Below are positions 8,031-17,014 of a stretch of DNA of 64,000 nt, piece after piece. A program made the translations under genes and the position numbers. The notes beneath the pieces were generated by a model, which saw only the letters and a list, made by a program, of their open reading frames with translations, had not been told where the DNA came from and made no database searches. Every line of letters begins with the position of its first letter. Positions within the stretch are counted from its first letter, which is position 1. This stretch comes from Streptomyces europaeiscabiei (GTDB lineage: Bacteria > Actinomycetota > Actinomycetes > Streptomycetales > Streptomycetaceae), in contig NZ_CP107841.1 in the NCBI RefSeq assembly GCF_036346855.1, positions 5,212,001-5,276,000 of the forward strand, given 5' to 3'.

Positions 8031-9491
8031 TCAGTCCCCGGCGGCCACCAGTTCCTCCACCGAGTCGTGTCGTATGCGGTCGGAGGGGATGCCTGCGTCC
8101 TTCAACGCGTCCACACCGCTGCGGATCATGCCGGGCGGGCCGGAGATGTACGCGTCGTACCCGTTCCAGGGTCCGTGGTCCCGTATCGCGTCGGGCAGTT
8201 GAAGCAGCCCGTGCCGGTCCACGACCGGGCGCACCTCGAGCCACGAGTTGCTCTGTTGCAGCCGTAGCAGTGTGTCGAGGTCGTACAGGTCCTGGCCGGT
8301 GCGTGCTCCGTAGAAGACCTCGACGGGGCGGTGCCGCCCGTGCTCGGCGACGTCCTCGACGATGGCCCTGATGGGCGCGATACCGGTGCCGCCGCCCAGA
8401 CAGAGCAGTCCGCTGTCGGTGGTGTGGTCGACGGTCATCGCGCCGGCCGGCGGCCCCAGGCGCAGAACGTCGCCGGGCCGGGCACGGTGCACGAGCGCGT
8501 TGGAGACCCAGCCCGCGGAGATCGCCTTCACATGGAACGACAGCAGTCCGTCCGAGCGTGGCGCCGAGGCGAATGAGTAGTGCCGCCAGATCCGCGGCCA
8601 CCAGGGGGTCTCCAGGCTCGTGTACTGCCCGGCAAGGAAGGGGTAGGGCTGGTTGGGACGGACGGTGAGGACCGCTATGTCCGCGGTTCGCGCATCGTGC
8701 GAGACGACCTCCGCGAGCCACCAGGGCGGGGATCGCAGTTCGTCCGCCGCCGCCGCGTCGATCATCACCTGGGAGATCGTCGTGTACGCCCGGACCCAGG
8801 CCGCCTCGGTCTCGTCGCTCCAGCTCGCCGTGGCGTACCGGCTCAACGCGCCGATGAGGCACTCGCCGACGGCCGGGTAGTGATCGGCCTGTGTGCCGTA
8901 CTTGCGGTGGCCGCGACCGAGGTTCTGCAGATAGTCGACGAGGACCGGGGTGTTGTCGATGTGCTCGGCAGCGGTCAGCAGCGCCTTGAGCAGGCGGTCG
9001 CGCTGTGCGTCCATCGCCGGAGGGAACATCGAGCGCAGCTCCGGGTGCTGGACGAAAAGGAGCGCGTAGAAGTACGAGGTGACCTTGTCGGCGACGGGCC
9101 CCACCTCAGCCATGGTCCGCTGGATGAGAACGGCGTCAGGGGAGGCGGTGGCTGCGTGGTCGCCGCGCTGGGCGGGTGCACGGGCGTCGAGGACGGAGTG
9201 TTCGGAACCGTGCTCCGCCGCGTCCGGGACAGGCTGGGGGCGAGCCGGGGCGGCGGCAGGAAGGTCCGCGGAGGTCTGTATTCGCTCCCGCGCGGCGCTT
9301 TCCCGGTTCTGCTGCGAGCCGTTCGGTGTCTTCTGGGAACGACCCACGGGCCGCAGGGCAGCGAGGCGGTTGCCCTCGGGCTCCTGGTCTCCGCCGGGGG
9401 ACGGCGGAGACGTGCGCGCTGTGAACCAGCCGCCTCCGTCACTGTCCCCCGAAGTGCCGTTGCCGGCCGACGTGGTGGTCGGAGCGTCCAT
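8031..9491 (-). CDS. Globin-FAD/NAD(P)H reductase (flavohaemoprotein type)
   Basis: 486 residues from ATG 9491 (AGGCGAGG upstream); the frame stays open to 9677. Residues ~1-125 are low-complexity; then a globin domain (MAEVGPVADKVTSYFYALL, FP in the CD region, proximal His in GRGHRKYG), an FAD domain (RHYSFASAPR) and an NAD(P) domain (CLGGGTGIAPI). Such proteins detoxify nitric oxide to nitrate using NAD(P)H. The disordered N-terminal extension is not part of classical Hmp. It could also be a general haem reductase; the order of domains matches flavohaemoglobin. Confidence 0.85.
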   Translation of the reverse strand: MDAPTTTSAGNGTSGDSDGGGWFTARTSPPSPGGDQEPEGNRLAALRPVGRSQKTPNGSQQNRESAARERIQTSADLPAAAPARPQPVPDAAEHGSEHSVLDARAPAQRGDHAATASPDAVLIQRTMAEVGPVADKVTSYFYALLFVQHPELRSMFPPAMDAQRDRLLKALLTAAEHIDNTPVLVDYLQNLGRGHRKYGTQADHYPAVGECLIGALSRYATASWSDETEAAWVRAYTTISQVMIDAAAADELRSPPWWLAEVVSHDARTADIAVLTVRPNQPYPFLAGQYTSLETPWWPRIWRHYSFASAPRSDGLLSFHVKAISAGWVSNALVHRARPGDVLRLGPPAGAMTVDHTTDSGLLCLGGGTGIAPIRAIVEDVAEHGRHRPVEVFYGARTGQDLYDLDTLLRLQQSNSWLEVRPVVDRHGLLQLPDAIRDHGPWNGYDAYISGPPGMIRSGVDALKDAGIPSDRIRHDSVEELVAAGD

Positions 9492-10366
9492 GGTCTGCCT
9501 CGCCTCAAGCATCTTTCGGTCGATCTGCGTACGCCTCCAGTCGGAAGTCGCACGCTTTCCCCCGCGGACGGCCTTGCTTTTCCCCGTTCGTTCCCCGTCG
9601 ACCAATGCGGACACATTCAATCCGGGTTCCCGCTCCGTACGGACAAGTAGGTGAGAGTGTGACGTGGGCCGCAGCACTCACCGCAAGCCTTCCACAGCAC
9701 ACGAACGCACCCGCCACGTAACGGTAAACGCAGGTCCTCGATCTCCCTGTCCGGTTAGGCTGCATAGGACTGCGTTCGTACCCCCGCCATGAGACGACTG
9801 CATCTCGCTTCGGACACGAACCGGACTCGACCCTACCGGCAGGGCCGCCACACACAAGTCCCCCCATGCCGTACCGGGAATTCCATGGGGGCGAATCAAC
9901 AATTCCTTCAATTACCGGGCGCGTCACACCAATTCATAGGCATCCCACAGATCCTGCCCCACGTGCGAGTGCGCGACCGGCCCATCAGATACCGCTCGGC
10001 ATTCGTGGGCGACCGAGATCGGCACAGTACCGAAGAGTGCCGCGCCGGCGAGAGCGAGACGACGACGCAGCGCTCCCCCTGGTCGCGGGGGTCGGCCAGC
10101 GTGTCCCGAATGCATCGCAGCGTGGCGCGCCTTCCAAGGCGGCGACGGCATCCGACGACTTCAGCAGGGCCGTTGCATGGTGTGGCAGAGCACTGTCCCG
10201 GTCGACGGTGCCGTCACGCCATGGGTGCCGAGGCCAACCGTGCCTGCACGCGTGTGCCTGGAGACCGATGTTTCACGTGAAACATCTGTCCGCGCGCTGT
10301 GCGGTTGTGCACGAGATGGCCAAAAGGATGTACGTCCGACCGCAAACCGGTGGACGCCAAGGGCTC
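9492..10366. other. Long intergenic stretch, no supported gene
   Basis: About 870 bp between the divergent globin and GNAT genes. It holds one parS site (10270) and a locally AT-rich patch at about 9880-9950. Several short open frames exist on both strands, one with a hydrophobic run (9924-10151, minus), but none has a recognisable domain with a ribosome site. It must contain the promoters of both flanking genes; I cannot place them. Confidence 0.5.
10270..10283. other. parS: parS site
   Basis: Perfect GTTTCACGTGAAAC; the symmetry extends to a 20-bp palindrome (10267-10286). Intergenic, about 85 bp upstream of the GNAT gene. Confidence 0.95.
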
Positions 10367-11254
10367 ATGTCGGACAGCCTGACCTGCGTGTCGACACCTT
10401 CCCCCGCCGCTCTGCCCATCCGCCGTCTGACGCCTCGCGATCGCACCGCCTGCGCCGACCTGTCCGAGGACCGGGGCTGGCCCCGTGAGGAGCACAAGTG
10501 GGGGCTGCTTCTCGCAGCCGGCACCGGGTACGGCATCGATGACCCTGCGGGTGGCCTTGTCACCGCCTGCGTGGTGACCGAGTACGGCCCGGCGGGCCGC
10601 CCTGATCTGGGTGCTGTCGGCATGGTTCTGGTCGCCGAGCGGCATGCCCGCCAGGGCATCGGCCGCCGCCTGATGCGCCATGTCGTCTCGGAGATAGGCA
10701 CGACTCCGCTGACCCTGCACTCCACCCCGTACGGACGTCCGCTCTATGAGGAGCTGGGCTTCAAGGTCACCGGACGGGCCGAGATGGTGCGCGGGCACTT
10801 CACACCGGGAGGGCCTGATCCTGCGGTCTTCACGCGCCCGGCCACGGCCGAGGATCTCACCACGATCATCCGACTCGACGAAGAGGTCTTCGGCACGGAC
10901 CGCACCCACATCCTCACCCGGCTCCCCGCCTTCGCCGATCAGCTGCGCGTGGCCGAGGAGAACGGCCGGATGATCGGTTACGCGGCCGCCTGGCCCAACA
11001 TGGACGACCATGTCGTCGGCCCTCTGATCGCCCGTGACACACGGACGGCGAAGGCACTCGTCGCTTCCCTGGCCGCCCACACCGACCGCCCGTTGCGCAC
11101 CGACATCGACGTGCGCCACGAGGAACTGCTGACGTGGGCGAAGGAGCGCGGCCTGGCGTCGATCGCCTTCAACTCGGTGATGACGTACGGGCTCCCCGAG
11201 CTACCGGGCGACTGGACCCGGCGGTACGCCCCGCTGACCGTGGCAGCGGGCTGA
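10367..11254 (+). CDS. Tandem GNAT-type N-acetyltransferase
   Basis: 295 residues from ATG 10367 (AAGGG upstream). First GNAT domain spans about residues 18-140 with the acetyl-CoA loop ERHARQGIGRRLM; a second acetyltransferase-like half (from about 150) shows weaker motifs, as in two-domain GNATs with an Acetyltransf_18-type C-terminus. Substrate unknown. Convergent with the MFS gene that ends at 11289. Confidence 0.85.
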   Translation: MSDSLTCVSTPSPAALPIRRLTPRDRTACADLSEDRGWPREEHKWGLLLAAGTGYGIDDPAGGLVTACVVTEYGPAGRPDLGAVGMVLVAERHARQGIGRRLMRHVVSEIGTTPLTLHSTPYGRPLYEELGFKVTGRAEMVRGHFTPGGPDPAVFTRPATAEDLTTIIRLDEEVFGTDRTHILTRLPAFADQLRVAEENGRMIGYAAAWPNMDDHVVGPLIARDTRTAKALVASLAAHTDRPLRTDIDVRHEELLTWAKERGLASIAFNSVMTYGLPELPGDWTRRYAPLTVAAG

Positions 11255-11288
11255 GACACCGGGGACGGCGGACTCGGCTGGCCGCCCG

Positions 11289-12497
11289 TCAGTGGTGGAC
11301 GGCTGTCCGCTGTGCGCTCACACCGGCGCCCGCGACGACGGTACCGGTGGAGCTCCCCCTGCGCTCCAGCATCGCCGCGATGAGCGCCAGCACGAGAGCA
11401 CTCACGGCGAGGACGGCTCCGACCCAGCTGGGTGCCGTGTAGCCGAGGCCCGCGTCGATGACGAGGCCGCCGAGCCAGGCGGAGAGCGCGTTGCCGAGGT
11501 TGAAGGCACCGATGTTCACGGCCGAGGCCATCGTGGGTGCGCCGTGCGCATGGTCGAGGACCCGCTTCTGCAGCGGCGGCACGGCCGCGAAGCCCAGGGC
11601 GCCGACCAGCACGATGGTCACGGCTGCAGCGATCTTGTCGTGGGCGGTGATCGAGAACAGTGCGAGGACCACGGCCAGGGCGCCCAGTGAGACATACAGC
11701 ATGGGCATCAGCGCACGGTCGGCGTACTTACCGCCCACGAGGTTGCCGCCGACCATGCCGAGGCCGAAGAGGACGAGGAGCCAGGTGACGGAGGAATCGG
11801 CGAAGCCGGCGACGTGCGTCATCATCGGGGCGATGTAGGTGATGGCCGCGAAGACACCACCGAAGCCCAGCACCGTCATCGCCATGGCCAGGAGGACTTG
11901 GACGTTCTTGAAGGCGGCCAGCTCGTGGCGGAGGCGCACGTCCTTCGGCCTGGCTGTCTCGGGGACCAGCCGGGCGATGCCCAGCAGCCCGACGACACCC
12001 AGCACTGCGACCCCGGCGAAAGTGACCCGCCAGCCGACGGACTGCCCGATCAGGGTGCCCAGCGGCACTCCGACGACGTTCGCGACGGTCAGACCGCTGA
12101 ACATCATCGCGAGGGCACCGGCCTTCCGATCGGGGGCGACGAGTCCGGCCGCGACCACCGAGCCGATGCCGAAGAAGGCACCGTGCGCGAGTGAGGCGAC
12201 CACACGACCGAGCAGCATGACGGAGTAGGCGGGAGCGAGCGCGGAGAGCAGATTGCCCGCGATGAACAGCCCCATCAGCAGCATGAGCATCCGCCTGCGG
12301 GACACCCTCGTGCCCAGAGCGGTCATGATCGGCGCTCCGAAGACAACGCCCAGTGCGTAGCCGGTCACGAGGAATCCCGCGGTGGGGATGGAGACACCGA
12401 AGTCGCCCGCGACCTCGGGCAGCACCCCCATGATCACGAACTCTGTCGTGCCGATGCCGAAGGCCCCGATCGCCAGAGCCAGAATCGCAAGAGGCAT
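11289..12497 (-). CDS. MFS drug/sugar exporter, DHA1 family (AraJ/YdhP-like)
   Basis: 402 residues, 12 hydrophobic helices. Begins MPLAILALAIGAFGIGTTEF, the DHA1 signature of arabinose-efflux-like exporters, with motif A variant GTRVSRRRMLM between helices 2 and 3. ATG 12497 has GAAGG eleven bases upstream; a GTG four codons earlier has no usable spacing. Divergent from a MarR-family gene, the usual arrangement for an efflux pump under its own repressor; the 141-bp gap has palindromic candidate operators. Confidence 0.9.
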   Translation of the reverse strand: MPLAILALAIGAFGIGTTEFVIMGVLPEVAGDFGVSIPTAGFLVTGYALGVVFGAPIMTALGTRVSRRRMLMLLMGLFIAGNLLSALAPAYSVMLLGRVVASLAHGAFFGIGSVVAAGLVAPDRKAGALAMMFSGLTVANVVGVPLGTLIGQSVGWRVTFAGVAVLGVVGLLGIARLVPETARPKDVRLRHELAAFKNVQVLLAMAMTVLGFGGVFAAITYIAPMMTHVAGFADSSVTWLLVLFGLGMVGGNLVGGKYADRALMPMLYVSLGALAVVLALFSITAHDKIAAAVTIVLVGALGFAAVPPLQKRVLDHAHGAPTMASAVNIGAFNLGNALSAWLGGLVIDAGLGYTAPSWVGAVLAVSALVLALIAAMLERRGSSTGTVVAGAGVSAQRTAVHH

Positions 12498-12550
12498 GAG
12501 GACGTACACCTTCCAGAAGAATGCGGATGCACCTTATGAGCGTTCACAAT

Positions 12551-12590
12551 AATTGCATACGCGCTCTATGGGTACAGGCGGGCAATTGCC
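12551..12590. promoter_or_regulatory. Candidate MarR operators between MFS and marR genes
   Basis: Perfect 10-bp palindrome GGCAATTGCC at 12581-12590 and a second AATTGC at 12551-12556, 33 bp apart, in the divergent promoter region. Confidence 0.35.
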
Positions 12591-12638
12591 TGGGTGGCCT
12601 ATCCTGGAGGGCAGCCGCTCCGGGACGGAGGAACACCG

Positions 12639-13097
12639 ATGACAGCGACGGATCCCGCGCTCACCGCCCTCGCCCAGGGCTGGTGCGCTCTCTCCTTGCT
12701 GCACGGGCGCATCGAGGCTCACATCGAGCGCGCACTGCAGTCGGGGCATGGCCTGAGCGTGCGCGAGTACTCCCTGCTCGACGTGCTGAGCCGCCAGCAC
12801 GACGGCGAGGGCGGGCACCTTCAGATGAAGCAGGTCGCGGACGCGGTCGTCCTCAGCCAGAGCGCCACCACCCGACTGGTCACCCGCCTCGAGGACCGCG
12901 CTCTGCTCGCGCGCTACCTGTGTCCGACCGACCGCCGGGGCATCTACACCGACGTCTCCGAGTCTGGCCTTCAACTCCTCGCGGCGGCACGCCCCACCAA
13001 TGACGTTGCCCTGCGCGAGGCCTTGGACGAGGCGGCCAAGAATCCCGAACTGGTCCCCCTGGTCCGCGTCGTGGAGTCGCTGAACGCGCCCGCATAG
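12639..13097 (+). CDS. MarR-family regulator
   Basis: 152 residues; start ATG 12639 behind GGAGG. Winged-helix MarR fold: LSVREYSLLDVLS, recognition helix around VVLSQSATTRLVTRLEDR, then wing CPTDRRGIYTDVSESG. Cytoplasmic dimeric repressor, ligand unknown. Divergent from the MFS exporter it probably controls; nine bp before the downstream GNAT gene, which may share its transcript. Confidence 0.92.
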   Translation: MTATDPALTALAQGWCALSLLHGRIEAHIERALQSGHGLSVREYSLLDVLSRQHDGEGGHLQMKQVADAVVLSQSATTRLVTRLEDRALLARYLCPTDRRGIYTDVSESGLQLLAAARPTNDVALREALDEAAKNPELVPLVRVVESLNAPA

Positions 13098-13106
13098 GGT
13101 GCGGGT

Positions 13107-13559
13107 ATGGGAGAGCTCGAAATTCGCCCGGCGACCGAGGACGACGTCCCGGAGATCGTCGCGATGCTGGCCGACGACCCCTTGGGCGCCCGGCGCGAAT
13201 CCCCGGAGGACCTCACCCCCTACCTGGCAGCGCTGGAGCGCCTCAGCAGCGACCCCAACCAGCACGTGGTGGTCGCCGTCCGCGAGAACCGTGTCGTCGG
13301 CACGCTCCAGCTGACGGTCGTCCCCGGCCTCTCCCGGCGCGGCTCCACTCGCTCGATCATCGAAGGAGTGCGGGTCCATGCCGATGAGCGCGGCAGCGGA
13401 CTCGGTACGCTGCTCATCGAGTGGGCGGTCGACTCATCACGGGAGCAGGGCTGCCGGTTGGTGCAGCTGACGTCCGACGTCACACGCACCGACGCCCACC
13501 GTTTCTACGAGCGGCTCGGCTTCGAGGCCACCCACGTGGGTTTCAAACTGCCGCTCTGA
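13107..13559 (+). CDS. GNAT-family N-acetyltransferase
   Basis: 150 residues, one GNAT domain with the acetyl-CoA loop ADERGSGLGTLLIEW and C-terminal HRFYERLGFE. Start ATG 13107 lies nine bp after the marR stop, so the two are probably one transcript. Substrate unknown. Its end faces the serine hydrolase gene, with a parS site in the 82-bp convergent gap. Confidence 0.9.
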   Translation: MGELEIRPATEDDVPEIVAMLADDPLGARRESPEDLTPYLAALERLSSDPNQHVVVAVRENRVVGTLQLTVVPGLSRRGSTRSIIEGVRVHADERGSGLGTLLIEWAVDSSREQGCRLVQLTSDVTRTDAHRFYERLGFEATHVGFKLPL

Positions 13560-13590
13560 GCAGCGATTCCGAGACTTCCTGTGGGGCCCC

Positions 13591-13604
13591 GTTTCACGTG
13601 AAAC
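13591..13604. other. parS: parS site
   Basis: Perfect GTTTCACGTGAAAC in the gap between two convergent genes. Confidence 0.95.
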
Positions 13605-13641
13605 ATCGCGAGCCGGAACCCCATCACTCACGGAACCGCGC

Positions 13642-15027
13642 CTACGAGATCCCGCGCCACCCCTCGGGATCCACTCCACCCGGCACCGGAGCCCCCTCGT
13701 CGTACGGCTGGCGCGTGAACACGAACGACCCGAGGTCCAGGTGGCTCGCGGTCCCGTCGGGCCTTCGTACGGCCCGCAGGAGCTCGCCGGCGAAGTAGCC
13801 GTTGAGCCCGGTCCAACTGCCGTCGTCGTTGACCCGGAAGCGAGCGCCGCGCAGGGTGGCGGAGAGCGGGTCCAGTGAAAGCCCGCCGTCGGCTAGGAGA
13901 CGCAACGCGAAACTGTACGTCCCCCAGTACCAAGGGCCGGCCAACTCCAGGACCGAGCGGTCCACCTCGGGCAACGGCCGCCAAGGCTCAGGGATCCGCG
14001 GCTCGGCCTCCGCCACGATGCGGACGAGGTCGGCGGCCACCTCCGAGACCACCGGCCCGGAGGTGCAGTTGGTCAGCACGACGGCCGCCACATCGTCCTC
14101 GACACTGATGATGAGCTGTGCGAGGAAGCCGGGAACCGAACCACTGTGACCGACGAGGAACCGGCCGTCCCGGTGCTGAAGCTGCATCCCGAGCCCGTAG
14201 GCCGAACCGGCCGACACGTCGGCGGCCTCTCCCGGCGCCGCCGGCGTCCGCATCTCCCGGACGGACTCCGCACTCAGCACCCGGTCGTCCCCCTGGGCCA
14301 GGAAGACCGCGAAGCGCGCCAAGTCGGCCGCCGTCGACCAGAGTTGACCGGCGGGGCCCATACGGCCCAAGTCCTCGACCTGCTCAGGCAGCATCACGTC
14401 CGCCCAGGGATGCACGGCCCAGCCGCCGGCATGCGGTGCCTCCGGGTGCCACGTCGTGCGGAGCAGGCCGAGCGGTTCGAGCACCTCGCGCCGCAGGACG
14501 TCCTCCCAGGGAGCGCCCCGCAACTGTTCGACGAGCGCGCCGAGGAGAGTGAAGCCGGGGTTGGAATAGTGGAAGCGGCGGCCGACGGGGTGGCGGTGGG
14601 GCCGCTCGCCGAGCACATCGGCCAGTTCCGGGCGCAGGGAGCCCGGAGTGCGCTCCCACCAGGGCGACGGCGACTCGGCCGCCAGTCCGCCCGTGTGCGC
14701 GAGAAGTTCGGCGATGGTCGCCTCCCCCGCGCCGGTTCCCGGCAGCTGCTTCTCCAGCGGGTCGCCGAGGTCCAGCACACCCTCGTCACGAAGCCGCAGG
14801 ACCAGAACAGCGGTGAAGGTCTTGGTGATCGAGCCGATCCGGTACTGCACGTTCGCGTCCGGCGCGTGCCCCTCAACCATGGTCCGCGCCCCGTTCCACA
14901 CCGTCTCCCCGCCCCGGACCACCGCCGCGACCAGCGACGGTGCCCGCCCCTCGGTCTGAGCGACGGCGATACGGTGCAGCAGAGCCCGGCGCGTGGCGGG
15001 AAGCAGCTCTTCCTGAGGTGTTGTCAT
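13642..15027 (-). CDS. Serine hydrolase, beta-lactamase class C family
   Basis: 461 residues from ATG 15027. Catalytic motifs in order: SITK (Ser66, Lys69), YSN (Tyr154), HSG (residues 294-296, in place of KTG). The domain spans ~25-340; the C-terminal 110 residues form an extra beta-rich part. No signal peptide or lipobox is visible, so it is probably cytoplasmic, unlike secreted AmpC or DD-peptidases; more likely an esterase or peptidase. Convergent with GNAT, tail-to-head with dnaB upstream (50-bp gap). Confidence 0.9.
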   Translation of the reverse strand: MTTPQEELLPATRRALLHRIAVAQTEGRAPSLVAAVVRGGETVWNGARTMVEGHAPDANVQYRIGSITKTFTAVLVLRLRDEGVLDLGDPLEKQLPGTGAGEATIAELLAHTGGLAAESPSPWWERTPGSLRPELADVLGERPHRHPVGRRFHYSNPGFTLLGALVEQLRGAPWEDVLRREVLEPLGLLRTTWHPEAPHAGGWAVHPWADVMLPEQVEDLGRMGPAGQLWSTAADLARFAVFLAQGDDRVLSAESVREMRTPAAPGEAADVSAGSAYGLGMQLQHRDGRFLVGHSGSVPGFLAQLIISVEDDVAAVVLTNCTSGPVVSEVAADLVRIVAEAEPRIPEPWRPLPEVDRSVLELAGPWYWGTYSFALRLLADGGLSLDPLSATLRGARFRVNDDGSWTGLNGYFAGELLRAVRRPDGTASHLDLGSFVFTRQPYDEGAPVPGGVDPEGWRGIS

Positions 15028-15077
15028 GCGCCCAGTCCATCGGGCCGGACACCGTGCGTCGAGCGCATTTTCTCGGG

Positions 15078-16556
15078 TCAGGTCTGTGCCATGTCCACGA
15101 ACCGCGAGTAGTGGCCCTGGAAGGCGACCGTGATCGTGGCCGTCGGACCGTTACGGTGCTTGCCCACGATGATGTCGGCCTCGCCCGCGCGCGGCGACTC
15201 CTTCTCGTACGCGTCCTCGCGGTGCAGCAGGATCACCATGTCCGCGTCCTGCTCGATCGATCCCGACTCTCGCAGGTCGGAGACCATGGGCTTCTTGTCC
15301 GTGCGCTGCTCAGGGCCACGGTTGAGCTGCGACAGCGCGATCACCGGCAGCTCTAGCTCCTTGGCCAGCAGCTTCAGGTTTCGCGACATGTCCGAGACTT
15401 CCTGCTGGCGACTCTCGGACCGCTTGCCGCCGGACTGCATGAGCTGCAGATAGTCGATGATGACGAGCTTCAGGTCGTTGCGCTGCTTCAGGCGTCGGCA
15501 CTTGGCGCGAATCTCCATCATCGACAGGTTCGGGGAGTCGTCGATGAAGAGCGGTGCGGCCGAGACGTCCGGCATCCGGCGGGCCAGTCGCGTCCAGTCC
15601 TCGTCCGTCATCGTGCCGGAGCGCATGTGGTGCAGGGCCACGCGCGCCTCGGCCGACAGCAGACGCATCGCGATCTCGTTGCGCCCCATTTCGAGCGAGA
15701 AGATCACGCTCGGCATGTTGTGCTTGATCGAACAAGCGCGCGCGAAGTCCAGCGCCAGAGTGGACTTACCCATGGCGGGACGGGCCGCGATGATGATCAT
15801 CTGGCCCGGATGCAGACCGTTGGTGAGCTGGTCGAGGTCGGTGAAGCCCGTCGGCACACCGGTCATCTCCCCCGACCGTGAACCGATCGCCTCGATCTCG
15901 TCGAGCGCGCCCTCCATGATGTCGCCGAGCGGCAGATAGTCCTCGGTGGTGCGCTGCTCGGTGACCGCGAAGATCTCGGCCTGGGCTCTGTTGACGATCT
16001 CGTCCACATCGTCGTCGGCCGCGTATCCCATCTGGGTGATGCGGGTACCGGCCTCGACCAGGCGGCGCAGGACGGCGCGCTCATGGACGATCTCCGCGTA
16101 GTACTCGGCGTTCGCCGCCGTCGGCACCGTCTGGACCAGGGTGTGCAGATACGAGGCGCCGCCGACCTTGGTGATCTCTCCGCGCTTGGTGAGCTCGGCG
16201 GCAATGGTGATGGGGTCGGCGGGCTCTCCCTTGGCGTAGATGTCGAGAATCGCCTGGTAGATCGTCTCGTGCGCCGGCTTGTAGAAGTCGGGGCCCTTGA
16301 GGATCTCGACCACGTCGGCGATGGCGTCCTTCGACAGCAACATGCCGCCGAGGACCGACTGCTCGGCGTCGAGGTCCTGCGGTGGCACACGTTCGAAGGC
16401 CGAACCTCCGCCGTCCCACTCCCCGTTGTCCCGGCCGCGGTCGTGCCGCTCGTCCCTGCTCTTCCCGCCCTCGTCGTGACGTCGGCGGGAGGAGGGCAGA
16501 CGATCACTCGGCCCGCTGTCGGCCCACGGGTCGTCCAAGGGCTCGGAAATGCTCAC
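15078..16556 (-). CDS. dnaB: Replicative DNA helicase DnaB
   Basis: 492 residues from GTG 16556, which has a strong GGGAGGAGG site. N-terminal ~55 residues are charged and disordered, then the DnaB N-domain (VPPQDLDAEQSVLGGMLL), and the RecA-type motor with Walker A ARPAMGKST and Walker B LVIIDYLQLM. Hexameric 5'-3' helicase unwinding the fork. No intein. Divergent from the MATE gene; a cluster of DnaA-box-like sequences lies 180-270 bp upstream. Confidence 0.97.
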   Translation of the reverse strand: MSISEPLDDPWADSGPSDRLPSSRRRHDEGGKSRDERHDRGRDNGEWDGGGSAFERVPPQDLDAEQSVLGGMLLSKDAIADVVEILKGPDFYKPAHETIYQAILDIYAKGEPADPITIAAELTKRGEITKVGGASYLHTLVQTVPTAANAEYYAEIVHERAVLRRLVEAGTRITQMGYAADDDVDEIVNRAQAEIFAVTEQRTTEDYLPLGDIMEGALDEIEAIGSRSGEMTGVPTGFTDLDQLTNGLHPGQMIIIAARPAMGKSTLALDFARACSIKHNMPSVIFSLEMGRNEIAMRLLSAEARVALHHMRSGTMTDEDWTRLARRMPDVSAAPLFIDDSPNLSMMEIRAKCRRLKQRNDLKLVIIDYLQLMQSGGKRSESRQQEVSDMSRNLKLLAKELELPVIALSQLNRGPEQRTDKKPMVSDLRESGSIEQDADMVILLHREDAYEKESPRAGEADIIVGKHRNGPTATITVAFQGHYSRFVDMAQT

Positions 16557-16737
16557 CGAGCGACCTCCTCCCGTCCGCCGAGCGGACCTCGCCGTGCTTC
16601 TCATTTCTACGGCACGACACTGACAAATAAGAGGCCCAACTCCGGTTCTGGCGCGTCGGTTTTGCGAGGTTTTCGCGATCTGCCGAGGAGCGGGCGCCGC
16701 ACCACCGTAGGCCCGTCGGCACCGTCAGCCAATCTGG

Positions 16738-16826
16738 TTATCCACAGGCCATGTGGACGACGGCCCGGATGCTGTGGAGAACCCCACAAAACCTGTGCAC
16801 GACTCGGTGGACAGGGCTGTGAACAA
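16738..16826. promoter_or_regulatory. DnaA-box-like cluster upstream of dnaB
   Basis: TTATCCACA (perfect consensus) at 16738-16746, then reverse-strand TCGTCCACA at 16752-16760, TTCTCCACA at 16773-16781 and TTGTTCACA at 16818-16826. Lies in the 458-bp dnaB/MATE divergent gap. Could be DnaA control of dnaB or a DnaA-titrating site; both are inference. Confidence 0.55.
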
Positions 16827-16977
16827 GACCTCGCCCCTTCCGACGAATACTCCCTGACCTGCACTTTTACCGTCCACTGGCTGTGCAGAAGAAAAACTTT
16901 CCCGACCGGATCAAGATCATCACGTTCCCTGCGCGAGAACGCACTGGACCAGGCGCCATGTAATAGTCACTAGCCCA

Positions 16978-17007
16978 TTGCATCTCTTACCTGTGGAAGA
17001 TTAGATT
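16978..17007 (+). promoter_or_regulatory. Promoter of MATE gene, probably leaderless
   Basis: -35 TTGCAT (16978-16983), 18-bp spacer, -10 TAGATT (17002-17007). The ATG is at 17015, about where transcription would begin. Confidence 0.5.
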
Positions 17008-17014
17008 GGTGGTC

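Noticed and set aside
8020..8032. Palindrome GACCCCTGGGGTC at the Nudix/globin convergent junction
   Set aside because: Only a 6-bp stem overlapping the globin stop; too weak to call a terminator.
9924..10151. 75-codon minus-strand frame with a hydrophobic stretch, candidate secreted peptide
   Set aside because: No ribosome site and no cleavage-site or repeat pattern convincing enough; kept only as part of the intergenic note.
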